From: Burkholderiales bacterium
GTDB lineage: Bacteria > Pseudomonadota > Gammaproteobacteria > Burkholderiales > SG8-41
NCBI GenBank assembly: GCA_020854035.1
Contig: JADZGE010000088.1
Coordinates: forward strand, 1-64,000
Direction of reading: 5' to 3'
Length of the DNA: 64,000 nucleotides
The notes under the pieces are model-generated. The model saw nothing but the letters and a program-made list of their open reading frames with translations, did not search any database and had not been told where the DNA came from. Of the stretch, positions 1 to 9,443 are shown one piece after another. A program made the position numbers and the translations under genes. Every line of letters starts with the position of its first letter. The stretch's first letter is position 1.

Positions 1-120
1 TCCCAAGGCAATTCCGCCTCGGGTGCGTCGGACGTAGTGCGTGAATCCGAGGAAGTTGAAGGTTTGTGCCCGCCTGCGCCCATCGCGCCGACACGTGCAC
101 AGCGCATGCGCACCGAAGCG
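1..120 (-). pseudogene. Group II intron reverse transcriptase/maturase fragment (runs off left edge)
   Basis: Read on the minus strand in one frame, this stretch encodes a piece containing the motif QTFNFLGFTHY followed by an arginine/glycine-rich segment. It resembles the conserved TFDFLGFTHxxG block near the thumb/maturase region of group II intron-encoded proteins (family knowledge). Upstream of about position 120 the similarity stops and the sequence passes into short repeats, so the 5' part of the gene is missing here. The 3' part would lie to the left of the window. I read it as a decayed intron ORF. It could instead be the intact downstream part of a gene interrupted by insertion. The call rests on one motif recognised by eye. 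Confidence 0.5.
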
Positions 121-135
121 CAGCACCACCCCGCC

Positions 136-181
136 GGCCACCCAAATTCCCCCGCCCGTGGCCACCTCAAATTCCCCCACC
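136..181. repeat. Two direct copies of a ~21-bp repeat resembling IS21-family end repeats
   Basis: Positions 136-156 and 160-181 are near-identical, each built as GGCCACC(T)CAAATTCCCCC followed by GCC or ACC. The copies lie three bases apart. IS21-family elements carry several short direct repeats near their termini that bind transposase, and CAAATTCCCC-type units beside GGCCAC are familiar from such ends. No istA or istB gene is present inside the window, so this is either a solo end or a scar. Confidence 0.5.
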
Positions 182-242
182 TGATCGTTCGTAGCTGCAG
201 CTGAGCTGCAGCGCCCCCGGCGACGGGATGGAACTGGGGTCA

Positions 243-734
243 GAGTAACCGTTGCATCATCCGGAACCCGCCTCCGACGCCGCCCGCGGCGCTGCCTCGA
301 TCTCGTTCCTGAAGCGCTCGTTCCCCAGCGGCCGATCGTGCTGAATTGTGCCGCGGATCTCCAAGAGCCCGGTCGGGTCGGGCACGAGGGCAAAGAGCGC
401 CCGATACGCTGCCTGCCGCTCTTCGGGAGCCCTGGCGAGGCGCTCGTATTGCTCGTGACTCGCGATCAGGGAGTCGGGTGCTCCCCGCGCGTGCCAGCGA
501 TAAGACAGGGACGAGGACTCCGTGCTGGCGCGCGGCGGCCGCCAGGAATTCAAGATAGTGGCGGTAGTCCGACTCGGCGAAGAACGCCGGCTGCCGGTTG
601 TTTCCCCGCTGTATGACGTGCTGGGGCACCCCCGGCAGGCTGATGCGGGCCCGTCGCGCCATGGGTCGATGCTGCCATGCAAATTGGTTATGCTGAGTAA
701 CACGCGACGCCCGCGACGCCCCGAATGGTTACTC
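243..734. repeat. Imperfect inverted repeats (GAGTAACC / GGTTACTC) bracketing the RAYT remnant
   Basis: GAGTAACC at 243-250 is mirrored by GGTTACTC at 727-734. The match extends imperfectly outward (CAGAGTAACCGT against CTGAGTAACCAT on the opposite strand). The phrase TGGGGTCAGAGTAAC before 250 is typical of the flanks of REP-associated transposase genes. The pair encloses the broken transposase gene at 257-662, so it probably marks the edges of the former REP/RAYT unit. Confidence 0.45.
257..662 (-). pseudogene. REP-associated tyrosine transposase (RAYT/TnpA-REP), internally deleted
   Basis: The first ~49 residues from an ATG at 662 are typical of the family (MARRARISLPGVPQHVIQRG, then the NNRQPAFF and DYRHYLEFL segments). 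At about 505-515 the reading frame changes. The second frame carries a recognisable C-terminal part (QAAYRALFALVPD, then LGNERFRNEIEA) ending at 257. Only about 130 residues remain of the usual 220-240. The missing middle should contain the HUH metal-binding motif (usually NHVHLL) and the catalytic tyrosine region, so the protein cannot be an active transposase. Its ends lie just inside the GAGTAACC inverted repeats. Confidence 0.75.
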
Positions 735-986
735 AGAACCTTGCTCTGTTCAAGAGTCTCGTTGCGGCGCAACAAGAACCGTAAGCGCGCTGAGACGCCC
801 ACAGGTGCCGAGCATTGCAAACTTGGAGGCGCGAGTTCTGAGCAGCTTGGCGTGCCGCTCAAGGGGGCACGCTCATGTGGTTCCAATCCCTGTTCAGACA
901 CACCAGCCACGCACGATCCCTTTAGTCTCGCCCTGGAAAAAGGGGGCCGCTCGGCCCGATCGCCGTTGAACGGTGAGCGCTGCAAC
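663..986. other. Intergenic stretch without a recognisable gene
   Basis: No reading frame here has a recognisable protein motif. The stretch contains the right arm of the inverted repeat around the RAYT remnant (727-734) and otherwise only the upstream flank of the promoter for the operon beginning at 1122. A TTCCAATC sequence near 882 superficially resembles a tRNA T-loop but does not fold. Confidence 0.5.
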
Positions 987-1019
987 TTTACAGTTGTGCA
1001 GTCATACCGTACATTGTAC
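987..1019 (+). promoter_or_regulatory. Putative sigma70 promoter overlapped by a palindromic operator
   Basis: A -35-like TTTACA (987-992) is followed after 17 bp by a -10-like TACATT (1010-1015). The -10 lies inside an 11-bp palindrome, GTACATTGTAC (1009-1019), with half-sites GTACA and TGTAC around one central base. Such short GTAC-type dyads resemble operators of FadR-subgroup GntR regulators. No GntR gene is nearby. The XRE-cupin protein encoded last in the operon (5246-5905) is another candidate. The predicted transcript start near 1022 leaves a leader of about 100 nt. Confidence 0.45.
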
Positions 1020-1121
1020 AGCATGCGGAACGGAGTCCGAGTCAGCAGCGCGACGCATCTCCCGAGACATCGCCCGGCGATCGCCCCGATTTCCCCAGGA
1101 ACCCGCAGAAGGAGACCGTCC

Positions 1122-2084
1122 ATGTGCAGGCTGAACGTGTTTGTCGCCGCATTCCTGCTCGGCGGATTCACCAGCCTTTCCCTCGCGCAGAATTTTCCCG
1201 CCAGGCCGATTCGGATGATCATCGGCTTTCCGCCGGGTGGGGGTACCGACATCCTGGGTCGCATCTTCTCGCCGAAATTCGGCGAGAACCTGGGCCAGCA
1301 GATCGTGGTCGACAATCGAGGCGGCGCGAACGGACTCGTTGGCACGGATCTTGCCGCGAAAGCGCCTGCAGACGGTTACACCATTTTCCTCGGCACGGCG
1401 GGCAATCTCACCGTCAATCCAAGCCTATACAAGACGCCGTTTGACATGTCTCGTGATTTCGCGCCGATCACGCAGGTAGCCAACACGTGGCTGATCCTCG
1501 TTGCGAATCCATCGTTTCCGGCGAAGTCCGTCAAAGATGTGGTTGCGCTCGCGAAAGGCCGGCCCGGCGGGATCAATTATTCGTCGAGCGGCACGGGAAG
1601 CCTGCTGAACCTGGGGGGCGAGTTGCTGGGCATGCTGACCCAGATAAAGCTCGTTCACGTTCCCTACAAAGGCAGCGCGCCCAGCCTGACGGCGCTCGTG
1701 GGCGGCGAGGTGCCGTTGAGCGTCGATACCATACTTCTGACGCAGCAATTCATCAAGGCGGGGAAAGTTCGCCCGATCGCCGTGCTGGGAGGGAAGCGGG
1801 CTCCGATGCTGCCCGACGTTCCCAGCGTCTCAGAGACGGTCCCGGGTTACGACGTAACGAACTGGTTCGGGCTGGTCATCCCCGGCGCAACCCCCGCAGC
1901 CATTCGCGCGCGCGTTCATTCGGCCGTGGTCAAGGCGCTCGCTTCCCAGGATGTCAAGGAGAAGCTGCTTCAACAGGGCGCGGAACCGGTTGGGAATTCG
2001 TCGGAGGAGTTCGGCAAGTTCATGAAGGCGGAGACGGAAAGATGGGCGAGGGTGATACGCGAAGCGAAAATCAAGGTCGACTGA
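1122..2084 (+). CDS. TctC/Bug-family periplasmic substrate-binding protein, first gene of nitrilase operon
   Basis: A 320-residue protein with a signal peptide ending near residue 22 (SLSLAQ). The two-lobed Bug fold is marked by the first ligand loop GFPPGGGTDILGR, the VVDNRGGANG strand-loop, PADGYT and the second ligand loop HVPYKGSAP. Bug proteins bind small carboxylates or amides in the periplasm through the two loops. The start is chosen at ATG 1122 because AGAAGGAG precedes it. In-frame codons upstream lack signal-peptide character. It heads an operon with a nitrilase-superfamily enzyme and a DapA-like enzyme, so its ligand is probably the amide, nitrile or keto acid they process. No TctA or TctB is present. 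Confidence 0.9.
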   Translation: MCRLNVFVAAFLLGGFTSLSLAQNFPARPIRMIIGFPPGGGTDILGRIFSPKFGENLGQQIVVDNRGGANGLVGTDLAAKAPADGYTIFLGTAGNLTVNPSLYKTPFDMSRDFAPITQVANTWLILVANPSFPAKSVKDVVALAKGRPGGINYSSSGTGSLLNLGGELLGMLTQIKLVHVPYKGSAPSLTALVGGEVPLSVDTILLTQQFIKAGKVRPIAVLGGKRAPMLPDVPSVSETVPGYDVTNWFGLVIPGATPAAIRARVHSAVVKALASQDVKEKLLQQGAEPVGNSSEEFGKFMKAETERWARVIREAKIKVD

Positions 2085-2227
2085 TCCCGGCGGCCGGCGG
2101 GTGCGGTCGTAGCGGCCCGCAGTTGGATTCCCGTTACCGGCCGGACTGCCCGTGCGAGCGGTCCACGGGACGGGGAGGTACGCGAGTGAGTCCAGCTGGA
2201 TTTCACGCATAGCGCAGGGAGGTTTTC

Positions 2228-3910
2228 GTGCAGAAAAACCGCGTCCGCGTCGCGATAGCGCAATTGCATGTCGAACCGTGGGCCGAGGAGAGGAACCTGA
2301 AAAAGGTATGCGACTACATGCGCCGCGCGGCGCGTGCCGGCGCCAAGGTCGCGGTTTTCTCCGAGGGAATGAGCAACGGATACGTTTTTCAAGATATCCG
2401 GGAGGCGGAGGCAGCCGCAACGACGATTCCCGGCCCTTTCATCGACCCCGTCCGCGCCCTGGCGCAGGAACTGAACGTCTGGGTCGCGATCGGGCTGCTC
2501 GAGCGCGCGCCGCAAGGCATCTACAACAACGCGCTCCTGATATCGCCCGACGGCAACATCCACTCGAGGTACCGCAAGACCTTTTTCATCCGTTCGGACA
2601 AGATCTGGATGCGACACGGCGGTGTGTGTTTCGATGCGGTCGTCACTCCATTTGGCAAGGTCGGACTGGTCATTTGCGCGGACATGCGCATTCCCGAACC
2701 TGCGCGCTGCACGGCGTTGTCCGGTGCGCAGGTGCTGTTCAACGTTTCGAACTGGGGAGGACCCGACCAGTACGAAATTCACGCGCCGGCACGCGCGCTG
2801 GAAAACCACTGCTGGGTCATCTCCGCCGACAAGGTGGGGAGCGAACCGGGAATTCGCTATCCCGGGCACAGCCAGGTAGTCAATCCGGATGGGCGCATCA
2901 TCGCGGAGGCGAGCGAATTCGACGAAGAACTGCTCGTCGTCGATATCGACCCGACCGAAGCGGACCATGTCGAAGGACGGAAACGCTTCGCGGACAGACG
3001 TCCCGATCTCTACCGGATGTTATGCGACCCGCAGGCCGGCCGCCCGCTGTTCGAAGACGATGCGAGCCGGATTACGGGATGCTACGTGGCGGCCTGCCAA
3101 GTCGTATCGGCGCGGGTAGAAGAAGCGCTTCGCGTTTGCGAGGAAGCCTGTCGGCTTGACGAGGCGCAGCTGCTCGTCCTGCCGGAGCTGTTCACCGTCG
3201 AAAACCCGGAGGACGACAGCGAGCTCCGGCAACGGAGCGAGCAAAGCGCCCGGCTCATCGAGCCATTCGTGAACTTCTCCCGGTCGACTTGCTCGGTTCT
3301 CGTCATAGGTCTGCCGCAGAAGTCTGCCAACGGCATGGGCGTGGCGAACTCCGCATGCGTCATCGACCGCGGGAAGATGCTGGGCTCCTACCAGAAGACG
3401 CACCTTCACGCCCGCGAATCCGACCGGTTCATCCGGGGAAACGACCTCCCGGTGTTCGAAACGAGCATCGGCCGGATCGGGGTGCTCCTCGGCAATGAAG
3501 GAGTCGTAACGGAGATTCCGCGCGTACTTGCGCTCAAGGGAGCGGAAATTCTGGCATGGCCCACTCGATGGACCGGGCAGCGAGCGAGCGAGTTGCTGCC
3601 CCTCGAGCGCGCGCTGGAAAACCAGGTGTATATCGTTGTCGCCAGCCCGGCGGAGCACGGCACCGGCCACTCGCAAGTGGTCTCCCCGCGAACCTATCCT
3701 GTACCGGCCTTGAGAAGCGCTCTCGGTGCCGGTCGCGTCGGTTTTGTCGGACAGCTGATCGTGCCGATGACGGCGCGAGTGAAAATGCTGAGCCGCAATA
3801 CCGACGTGTTTGCCCACCGGATGCCGGATGCATACTCGATTCTTGCGGCGAGCCAGGACGAGCGAAGGATCGAGACCGCGACCGTCGCCGCGCGCGAATG
3901 CACGTCGTAG
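2228..3910 (+). CDS. Tandem-domain carbon-nitrogen hydrolase (nitrilase superfamily) with degenerate second domain
   Basis: A 560-residue protein, twice the usual nitrilase length. Domain 1 (about 1-270) has the full catalytic triad: Glu46 (FSEG), Lys117 (YRKTFF) and Cys150 (LVICADMR), as in amidases, nitrilases and ureidopropionase-type enzymes hydrolysing non-peptide C-N bonds. Domain 2 (about 285-540) keeps Glu320 (LPELF) and Lys390 (YQKTHL). Where the nucleophile is expected the sequence reads GVLLGNEG, with Gly422 replacing Cys, so this half should be inactive and perhaps structural or regulatory. The start is GTG 2228, six bases after GGGAGG. It lies between the TctC gene and a DapA-like gene in one operon. 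The substrate is unknown. Confidence 0.85.
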   Translation: MQKNRVRVAIAQLHVEPWAEERNLKKVCDYMRRAARAGAKVAVFSEGMSNGYVFQDIREAEAAATTIPGPFIDPVRALAQELNVWVAIGLLERAPQGIYNNALLISPDGNIHSRYRKTFFIRSDKIWMRHGGVCFDAVVTPFGKVGLVICADMRIPEPARCTALSGAQVLFNVSNWGGPDQYEIHAPARALENHCWVISADKVGSEPGIRYPGHSQVVNPDGRIIAEASEFDEELLVVDIDPTEADHVEGRKRFADRRPDLYRMLCDPQAGRPLFEDDASRITGCYVAACQVVSARVEEALRVCEEACRLDEAQLLVLPELFTVENPEDDSELRQRSEQSARLIEPFVNFSRSTCSVLVIGLPQKSANGMGVANSACVIDRGKMLGSYQKTHLHARESDRFIRGNDLPVFETSIGRIGVLLGNEGVVTEIPRVLALKGAEILAWPTRWTGQRASELLPLERALENQVYIVVASPAEHGTGHSQVVSPRTYPVPALRSALGAGRVGFVGQLIVPMTARVKMLSRNTDVFAHRMPDAYSILAASQDERRIETATVAARECTS

Positions 3911-3947
3911 GCGGATTGTCCGATAGCAGCCAAGCTTGGAGTGCCCG

Positions 3948-4844
3948 ATGAGCAGGTTTTCGGGGGTTTACGCGAACCTTCCCACGCCATTCGATGATAC
4001 CGGTGACGCTCTCGATATTCATCGGATGAAAGGTCTGATCGACTTTCTCCTGGAGCGCCGCATCCACGGTGTTGCCTGCCTGCTCAGTTCGGGCGAATAC
4101 CCCTATCTCAGTCAGGCCGAGCGGCAGACGGTGGCACGGGAGGTCGTCCGGCATGTGGCGAAGCGCGTCCCGGTCATCGTCGGTGTATCGGCGCTCACAA
4201 CGAAAGAGGCGATTCTCTTCGCCAAACATGCCGAGGATGCCGGCGCGGACGCGGTCATGGTAATGCCGATCCAATACTGGACGCTAAGGAAAGCGGAGGT
4301 CATAAACTACTTCAAGGCGATATCCCGGCAGACCTCCCTTCCGATCGGCATCTACGACAACCCCGGCCTCGGCGGCGCGAAGTTTACGGCGGACATGTAT
4401 CGAACCCTGATGGTGGAAGCGAACGCGCAGCTGAGCAAGGATAGCTCGGGCAATATCCAGCGGGTCACCGAAGTCGTGCGCGCCTGCGGCCCTGGCGTCT
4501 CGATCCTGCACGGCAACCACATGGAGATGCTGCCCGCGTATCTGCTCGGCGCGGCAGGGGTCTGTACCGCAATGGCGAGCGTTTTCCCCGAGGCCTGCCT
4601 TGAAATGCACGAGCTCGCCATCGTGAGGAAGGACTGGAGCGAAGCGCGGCGGCGGTTCGAGGATTTGGCGCCCCTGTTCAGGTTCTGCCAGGAGCACGCG
4701 CTTTCCCGGTGCGTGAAGGATGCCTCCGAGCTGATGGGGCGACCGCTCGGGGCGCAGCGTCCTCCGCTGACGGGCCTGGATCCCGATGAACGCCGGGAAT
4801 TGAGCGGGCTCCTGCGCGAGCAGGGCTATCGCGTAGCGGGCTGA
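3948..4844 (+). CDS. DapA-family (dihydrodipicolinate synthase-like) aldolase/lyase
   Basis: A 298-residue class I (Schiff-base) TIM-barrel protein of the DHDPS/N-acetylneuraminate lyase superfamily. Lys164 in QLSKDSSGNI is the expected Schiff-base lysine and Tyr136 (GIYDNPG) the matching catalytic tyrosine. The phosphate/carboxylate-binding segment near SSGEYPYLS replaces the GTTGE of true lysine-biosynthesis DapA. The operon (TctC, nitrilase, cupin, cupin regulator) points to catabolic retro-aldol cleavage, decarboxylation or dehydration of a keto acid rather than lysine synthesis. ATG 3948 has GGAG seven bases upstream and is preferred over an upstream in-frame codon at 3936. Confidence 0.85.
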   Translation: MSRFSGVYANLPTPFDDTGDALDIHRMKGLIDFLLERRIHGVACLLSSGEYPYLSQAERQTVAREVVRHVAKRVPVIVGVSALTTKEAILFAKHAEDAGADAVMVMPIQYWTLRKAEVINYFKAISRQTSLPIGIYDNPGLGGAKFTADMYRTLMVEANAQLSKDSSGNIQRVTEVVRACGPGVSILHGNHMEMLPAYLLGAAGVCTAMASVFPEACLEMHELAIVRKDWSEARRRFEDLAPLFRFCQEHALSRCVKDASELMGRPLGAQRPPLTGLDPDERRELSGLLREQGYRVAG

Positions 4845-4857
4845 AAGGAGAACTTTG

Positions 4858-5271
4858 ATGAGCGCACAAACCGCACAGGCGAAACAAGGGGTCGTGGTAA
4901 CGAAGCAGGCCGACTGCGAGACCTACGTCGGTACTTCGCGCCTCACGAAGATCCTGGTCGACAGAACGATGGGTGTCCGCGGTGCTTCGGTATCGGTCGT
5001 TACGATGCCGCCCGGCGGGGAAACCGAAAAGCATCAGAAAGAAGAAACGGAAATACTGTTCGTCGTGCGGGGGTCGCTGCGCATCAACACGCCGCAGGGT
5101 TCGTTTGCGTACGAGGCCGGGGATGGAGGCGCCATTCTCCCGCACACGTTGCATTCGCACCAGAATTCCGGGCGGGACTGGAACGAGTTCCTCGTCATCA
5201 TTACGCCGGATGGGCCGGAGCAGGGTTTCCGGGGGCGAAACATACTTGAAAAAACGAAAGTCGAAAGATAG
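4858..5271 (+). CDS. Small cupin-domain protein
   Basis: A 137-residue single-domain cupin. Motif 1 runs through PPGGETEKHQKEETE (His and Glu metal ligands) and motif 2 through PHTLHSHQNSG. It could be a metal-dependent isomerase, lyase or dioxygenase, or a sensor, and the family does not allow a finer call. The gene follows the DapA-like gene by 13 bp with AAAGGAG before ATG 4858, and its 3' end overlaps the next gene. Co-transcription and a probable shared ligand with the cupin half of the next protein suggest a role in the same pathway. Confidence 0.8.
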   Translation: MSAQTAQAKQGVVVTKQADCETYVGTSRLTKILVDRTMGVRGASVSVVTMPPGGETEKHQKEETEILFVVRGSLRINTPQGSFAYEAGDGGAILPHTLHSHQNSGRDWNEFLVIITPDGPEQGFRGRNILEKTKVER

Positions 5272-5905
5272 CCGGCCGCAGGTCAGCAGCGCCCCGCGGG
5301 ACCTGGCATTCAGCGGCAATGCGATACGCCGCATCAGGCAGCGCCAGGGGCAGAGCGTCAGGGGACTGGCCGGGCGTTCCGGCATCAGTCCAAGCTACCT
5401 CTCGGCCATCGAGCGCGGCCTCGAGGCGCCCAGTCTGGCAGCCATGCGCGCTTTGGCTGCAGCGCTTGGTGTGCCGCTATTTGCGCTGCTGAGCGGTGAC
5501 GGAAGCGGCACAACGATCAGTCGCGCCGCCGAGCGTCCCCGGATGCGTTTTCCGGACTCGGCTACCCAATATGAAGTGGTGTCCCTGGATCCCAGGCGAG
5601 ATGTCCAGCTCTACATCGGGCACCTGGCCGCCGGCGCGGCGAATACCGCAAGTCCGGTGGGGCACGGCACCACGTCGGAAGAGTGCCTCTACGTCCTTTC
5701 GGGCAAAGTCGTCGTCGTGTTGGGCAACGAGCGGTGGAGACTGGGGAAAAGCGACTCGATTCATTTCGATGGCGTAATCCCCCACCAGATCGTGGCCGAT
5801 CCGTCCGGACCTGCGAGCTTCCTGTCGATCACCTGCGGAACATTTCCCACCTGGAGCGAGCAGCAGTTTCCGCCGGGCCATTACGCAGGCTTCATCCCGC
5901 GTTGA
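5246..5905 (+). CDS. XRE-family regulator with C-terminal cupin sensor domain
   Basis: A 219-residue protein. The N-terminal helix-turn-helix (about residues 25-80: IRRIRQRQGQSVRGLA, then SYLSAIERG) is a typical Xre/Cro DNA-binding domain. The C-terminal half holds a cupin (GTTSEECLYVLSG, FDGVIPHQI). Proteins of this build (PuuR/SutR-like) sense small metabolites and control neighbouring catabolic genes. The most plausible start is TTG 5246, overlapping the previous cupin gene by 26 bp. No ATG fits in frame before the HTH. As last gene of the operon it probably regulates the promoter near 987-1019. Confidence 0.85.
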   Translation: MKKRKSKDSRPQVSSAPRDLAFSGNAIRRIRQRQGQSVRGLAGRSGISPSYLSAIERGLEAPSLAAMRALAAALGVPLFALLSGDGSGTTISRAAERPRMRFPDSATQYEVVSLDPRRDVQLYIGHLAAGAANTASPVGHGTTSEECLYVLSGKVVVVLGNERWRLGKSDSIHFDGVIPHQIVADPSGPASFLSITCGTFPTWSEQQFPPGHYAGFIPR

Positions 5906-5952
5906 GGATAAATGGGCGCGGAGTAACATTCCCGCCACCCGCCACGCCTGCA

Positions 5953-5973
5953 GCGCCCGCCTCGCGCGGGCGC
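5953..5973. other. G+C-rich hairpin after the nitrilase operon
   Basis: GCGCCCGC (5953-5960) pairs with GCGGGCGC (5966-5973) around a five-base loop, 48 bp after the last stop codon of the operon. There is no T-run, so it is not a classical intrinsic terminator. It could protect the 3' end or help Rho-dependent termination. Confidence 0.35.
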
Positions 5974-5988
5974 CGTCGTGTCGGGCGG

Positions 5989-6141
5989 TTACTTCTCTTC
6001 GGGCGTGATGAGCCCGATCGGGCGTTTCTTCCCGGGCGCCGGCGGAGCCGTCATCTTGCGGATGGCGGCAAGCATCTCGACGATGGTCTCGTCCCGGGTA
6101 TCGATGCGCCGCTCCAGGGCCGCGAGCTTGCGGGCCAGCCC
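5989..6141 (-). pseudogene. C-terminal remnant of an ORF6N (KilA-N-like) domain protein
   Basis: About 50 codons ending at 5989 read ARKLAALERR, then an amphipathic helix, then APPAPGKKRPIGL. This matches the usual tail of ORF6N-domain proteins (LAALEKKYDxQF...PPxxPRRxIGF), small phage/plasmid-type proteins often found as cargo genes. The DNA-binding ORF6N domain itself is absent. Codons upstream of 6141 carry no similarity. Likely a leftover from a mobile insertion. Confidence 0.5.
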
Positions 6142-6204
6142 GCGGCGGGTGCGTAAGTGCCCCCAAACGGTAGACAACCACAACGGGACTTTTCTGGCAC
6201 TTCC

Positions 6205-7182
6205 TTACTGTGTCTTGGCGAGGCCGAGGTCGGTCAGGATCGCCTTCATCTCGGCGTAGTCCTTCTCGATATCCTTGGCGAACTGCGCCGATCCGACGAA
6301 ATCGTCGGTCCAGTAGTTCTTCTCGAGGTCGGAGCGCCACTCGGGGACCTGCGTCGCCTTCTTCAGCACCCCTTCCCAGTACGCCACCTGCGCGGGCGTG
6401 ATGCCCTTGGGCGCCACGATCGCGCGCCAGCCGCCGATGACGACGTCGGTGCCGAGTTCGCGCCACGTCGGCACATTGGCGAGTACGCCGCCGAGGCGCC
6501 TCGGCGCGCCCACCGCGAGCACGCGCATGCGCCCCGATTCGACGTGCCGCGCCGCATTGCCGGCGGCGGTGGTGACGAGATCGAGGTGGCCGCCGAGGAG
6601 CTGCGTCACCGCCTCCGCGGCGCCCTTGAACGCGACCGCCTTCAACTGCCGGGGGTTGGCGCCGAGGGCTTTCAGCAGCAGGCAGGCCGCGATGTGGTTG
6701 TGGCTGCCGAGCGCGGTGGCGAAGCCGGTCGACACCGAGCCGGGGTCCTTCCGCAGCCGGTCGAGGAGGTCCTTGCCGCTCGCCATGGGCGAGGAGGCGT
6801 TCACCGCGTAGACCGTGTAATCGTTGAAGAGCGAGGCGACCGGCGTGAAATCCACGTAGTAGTACTTGCCCTGCCCGGTGAGATAGCTCGTGAGCAAGGC
6901 CGTGGTTCCGACGAGCAGATAGTGCGCGTCGCCCTGGTGCTGGTTCATGTAGGCGAAGGCGAGCTGCGTGCCCCCGCCGGGGCGGTTGACGACGGTGATC
7001 GACTTGTCGACGAGCTTGTGCTCGCGCAGCATCCGTTCGACAAAGCGCCCGGTACGGTCGTTGCTGCCGCCCGCCGCGGATCCCACGACGATCTCCACGT
7101 TCTTCTGCGGGGCCCACCCCTGCGCGGCGGCGGTTCCGCACCCCGCGAGTGCCAACGCAACCGCGGCCGACACGAACCTCAT
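6205..7182 (-). CDS. TctC-like substrate-binding protein, divergent subtype, second of a tandem pair
   Basis: A 325-residue exported protein. The leader MRFVSAAVALALAGCGTAAAQ contains an LAGC lipobox-like sequence, so it may be a lipoprotein or be cut after AAAQ. Loop 1 is GSAAGGSNDRTGR and the NRPGGGTQ segment is conserved. Loop 2 is AVAFKGAAE rather than the usual HVPYKG, and the C-terminal helix region (DIEKDYAEMKAIL) differs from the other TctC proteins here. This points to a Salmonella-TctC-like branch and a different ligand. It starts 16 bp after the stop of the TctC gene at 7199-8161, evidently one operon. No permease genes accompany the pair. Confidence 0.85.
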   Translation of the reverse strand: MRFVSAAVALALAGCGTAAAQGWAPQKNVEIVVGSAAGGSNDRTGRFVERMLREHKLVDKSITVVNRPGGGTQLAFAYMNQHQGDAHYLLVGTTALLTSYLTGQGKYYYVDFTPVASLFNDYTVYAVNASSPMASGKDLLDRLRKDPGSVSTGFATALGSHNHIAACLLLKALGANPRQLKAVAFKGAAEAVTQLLGGHLDLVTTAAGNAARHVESGRMRVLAVGAPRRLGGVLANVPTWRELGTDVVIGGWRAIVAPKGITPAQVAYWEGVLKKATQVPEWRSDLEKNYWTDDFVGSAQFAKDIEKDYAEMKAILTDLGLAKTQ

Positions 7183-7198
7183 GGCCTCCTCCCGTGGG

Positions 7199-9405
<2,207 letters not shown>

Positions 9406-9443
9406 CGGGACGAAGGGGACGAGGGCAAGCCGGGCACGCCCGG

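Noticed and set aside
870-925. tRNA-like 3' end (TTCCAATC followed by CACCA)
   Set aside because: The T-stem does not pair beyond two bases, the T-loop has C where a purine is needed, and no D-arm or anticodon arm can be drawn upstream. Chance resemblance.
522-1121. Long N-terminal extension of the first TctC frame
   Set aside because: The frame is open by chance in G+C-rich DNA. It contains the predicted promoter and palindrome, and ATG 1122 has the ribosome-binding site and signal peptide.
3948-4844. DapA-like gene as the lysine-biosynthesis dapA
   Set aside because: The carboxylate-binding GTTGE motif is replaced by SSGEY and the gene sits in a catabolic operon, so the biosynthetic assignment is not supported even though dapE lies 3.4 kb away.
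4973-5245. XRE-cupin gene starting upstream inside the cupin gene
   Set aside because: That stretch is the shifted frame of the conserved cupin gene and encodes a basic sequence without similarity. TTG 5246 is the better start.
5921-5994. GAGTAAC...GGTTACTT as another copy of the RAYT flanking repeats
   Set aside because: Only seven bases match and one arm is the stop codon context of the ORF6N remnant. Probably chance.
5477-7141. 554-codon open frame overlapping the TctC gene at 6205-7182
   Set aside because: Its translation is Arg/Ala-rich without motifs, and it crosses the stop of the XRE-cupin gene region and a TctC gene with a clear signal peptide. Shadow frame.
9429-9443. CCGGGC-AC-GCCCGG hairpin between dapE and napC as a terminator
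   Set aside because: The loop is too small for a stable standard hairpin and no T-run follows on either strand. Noted in the napC entry but not called as a terminator.
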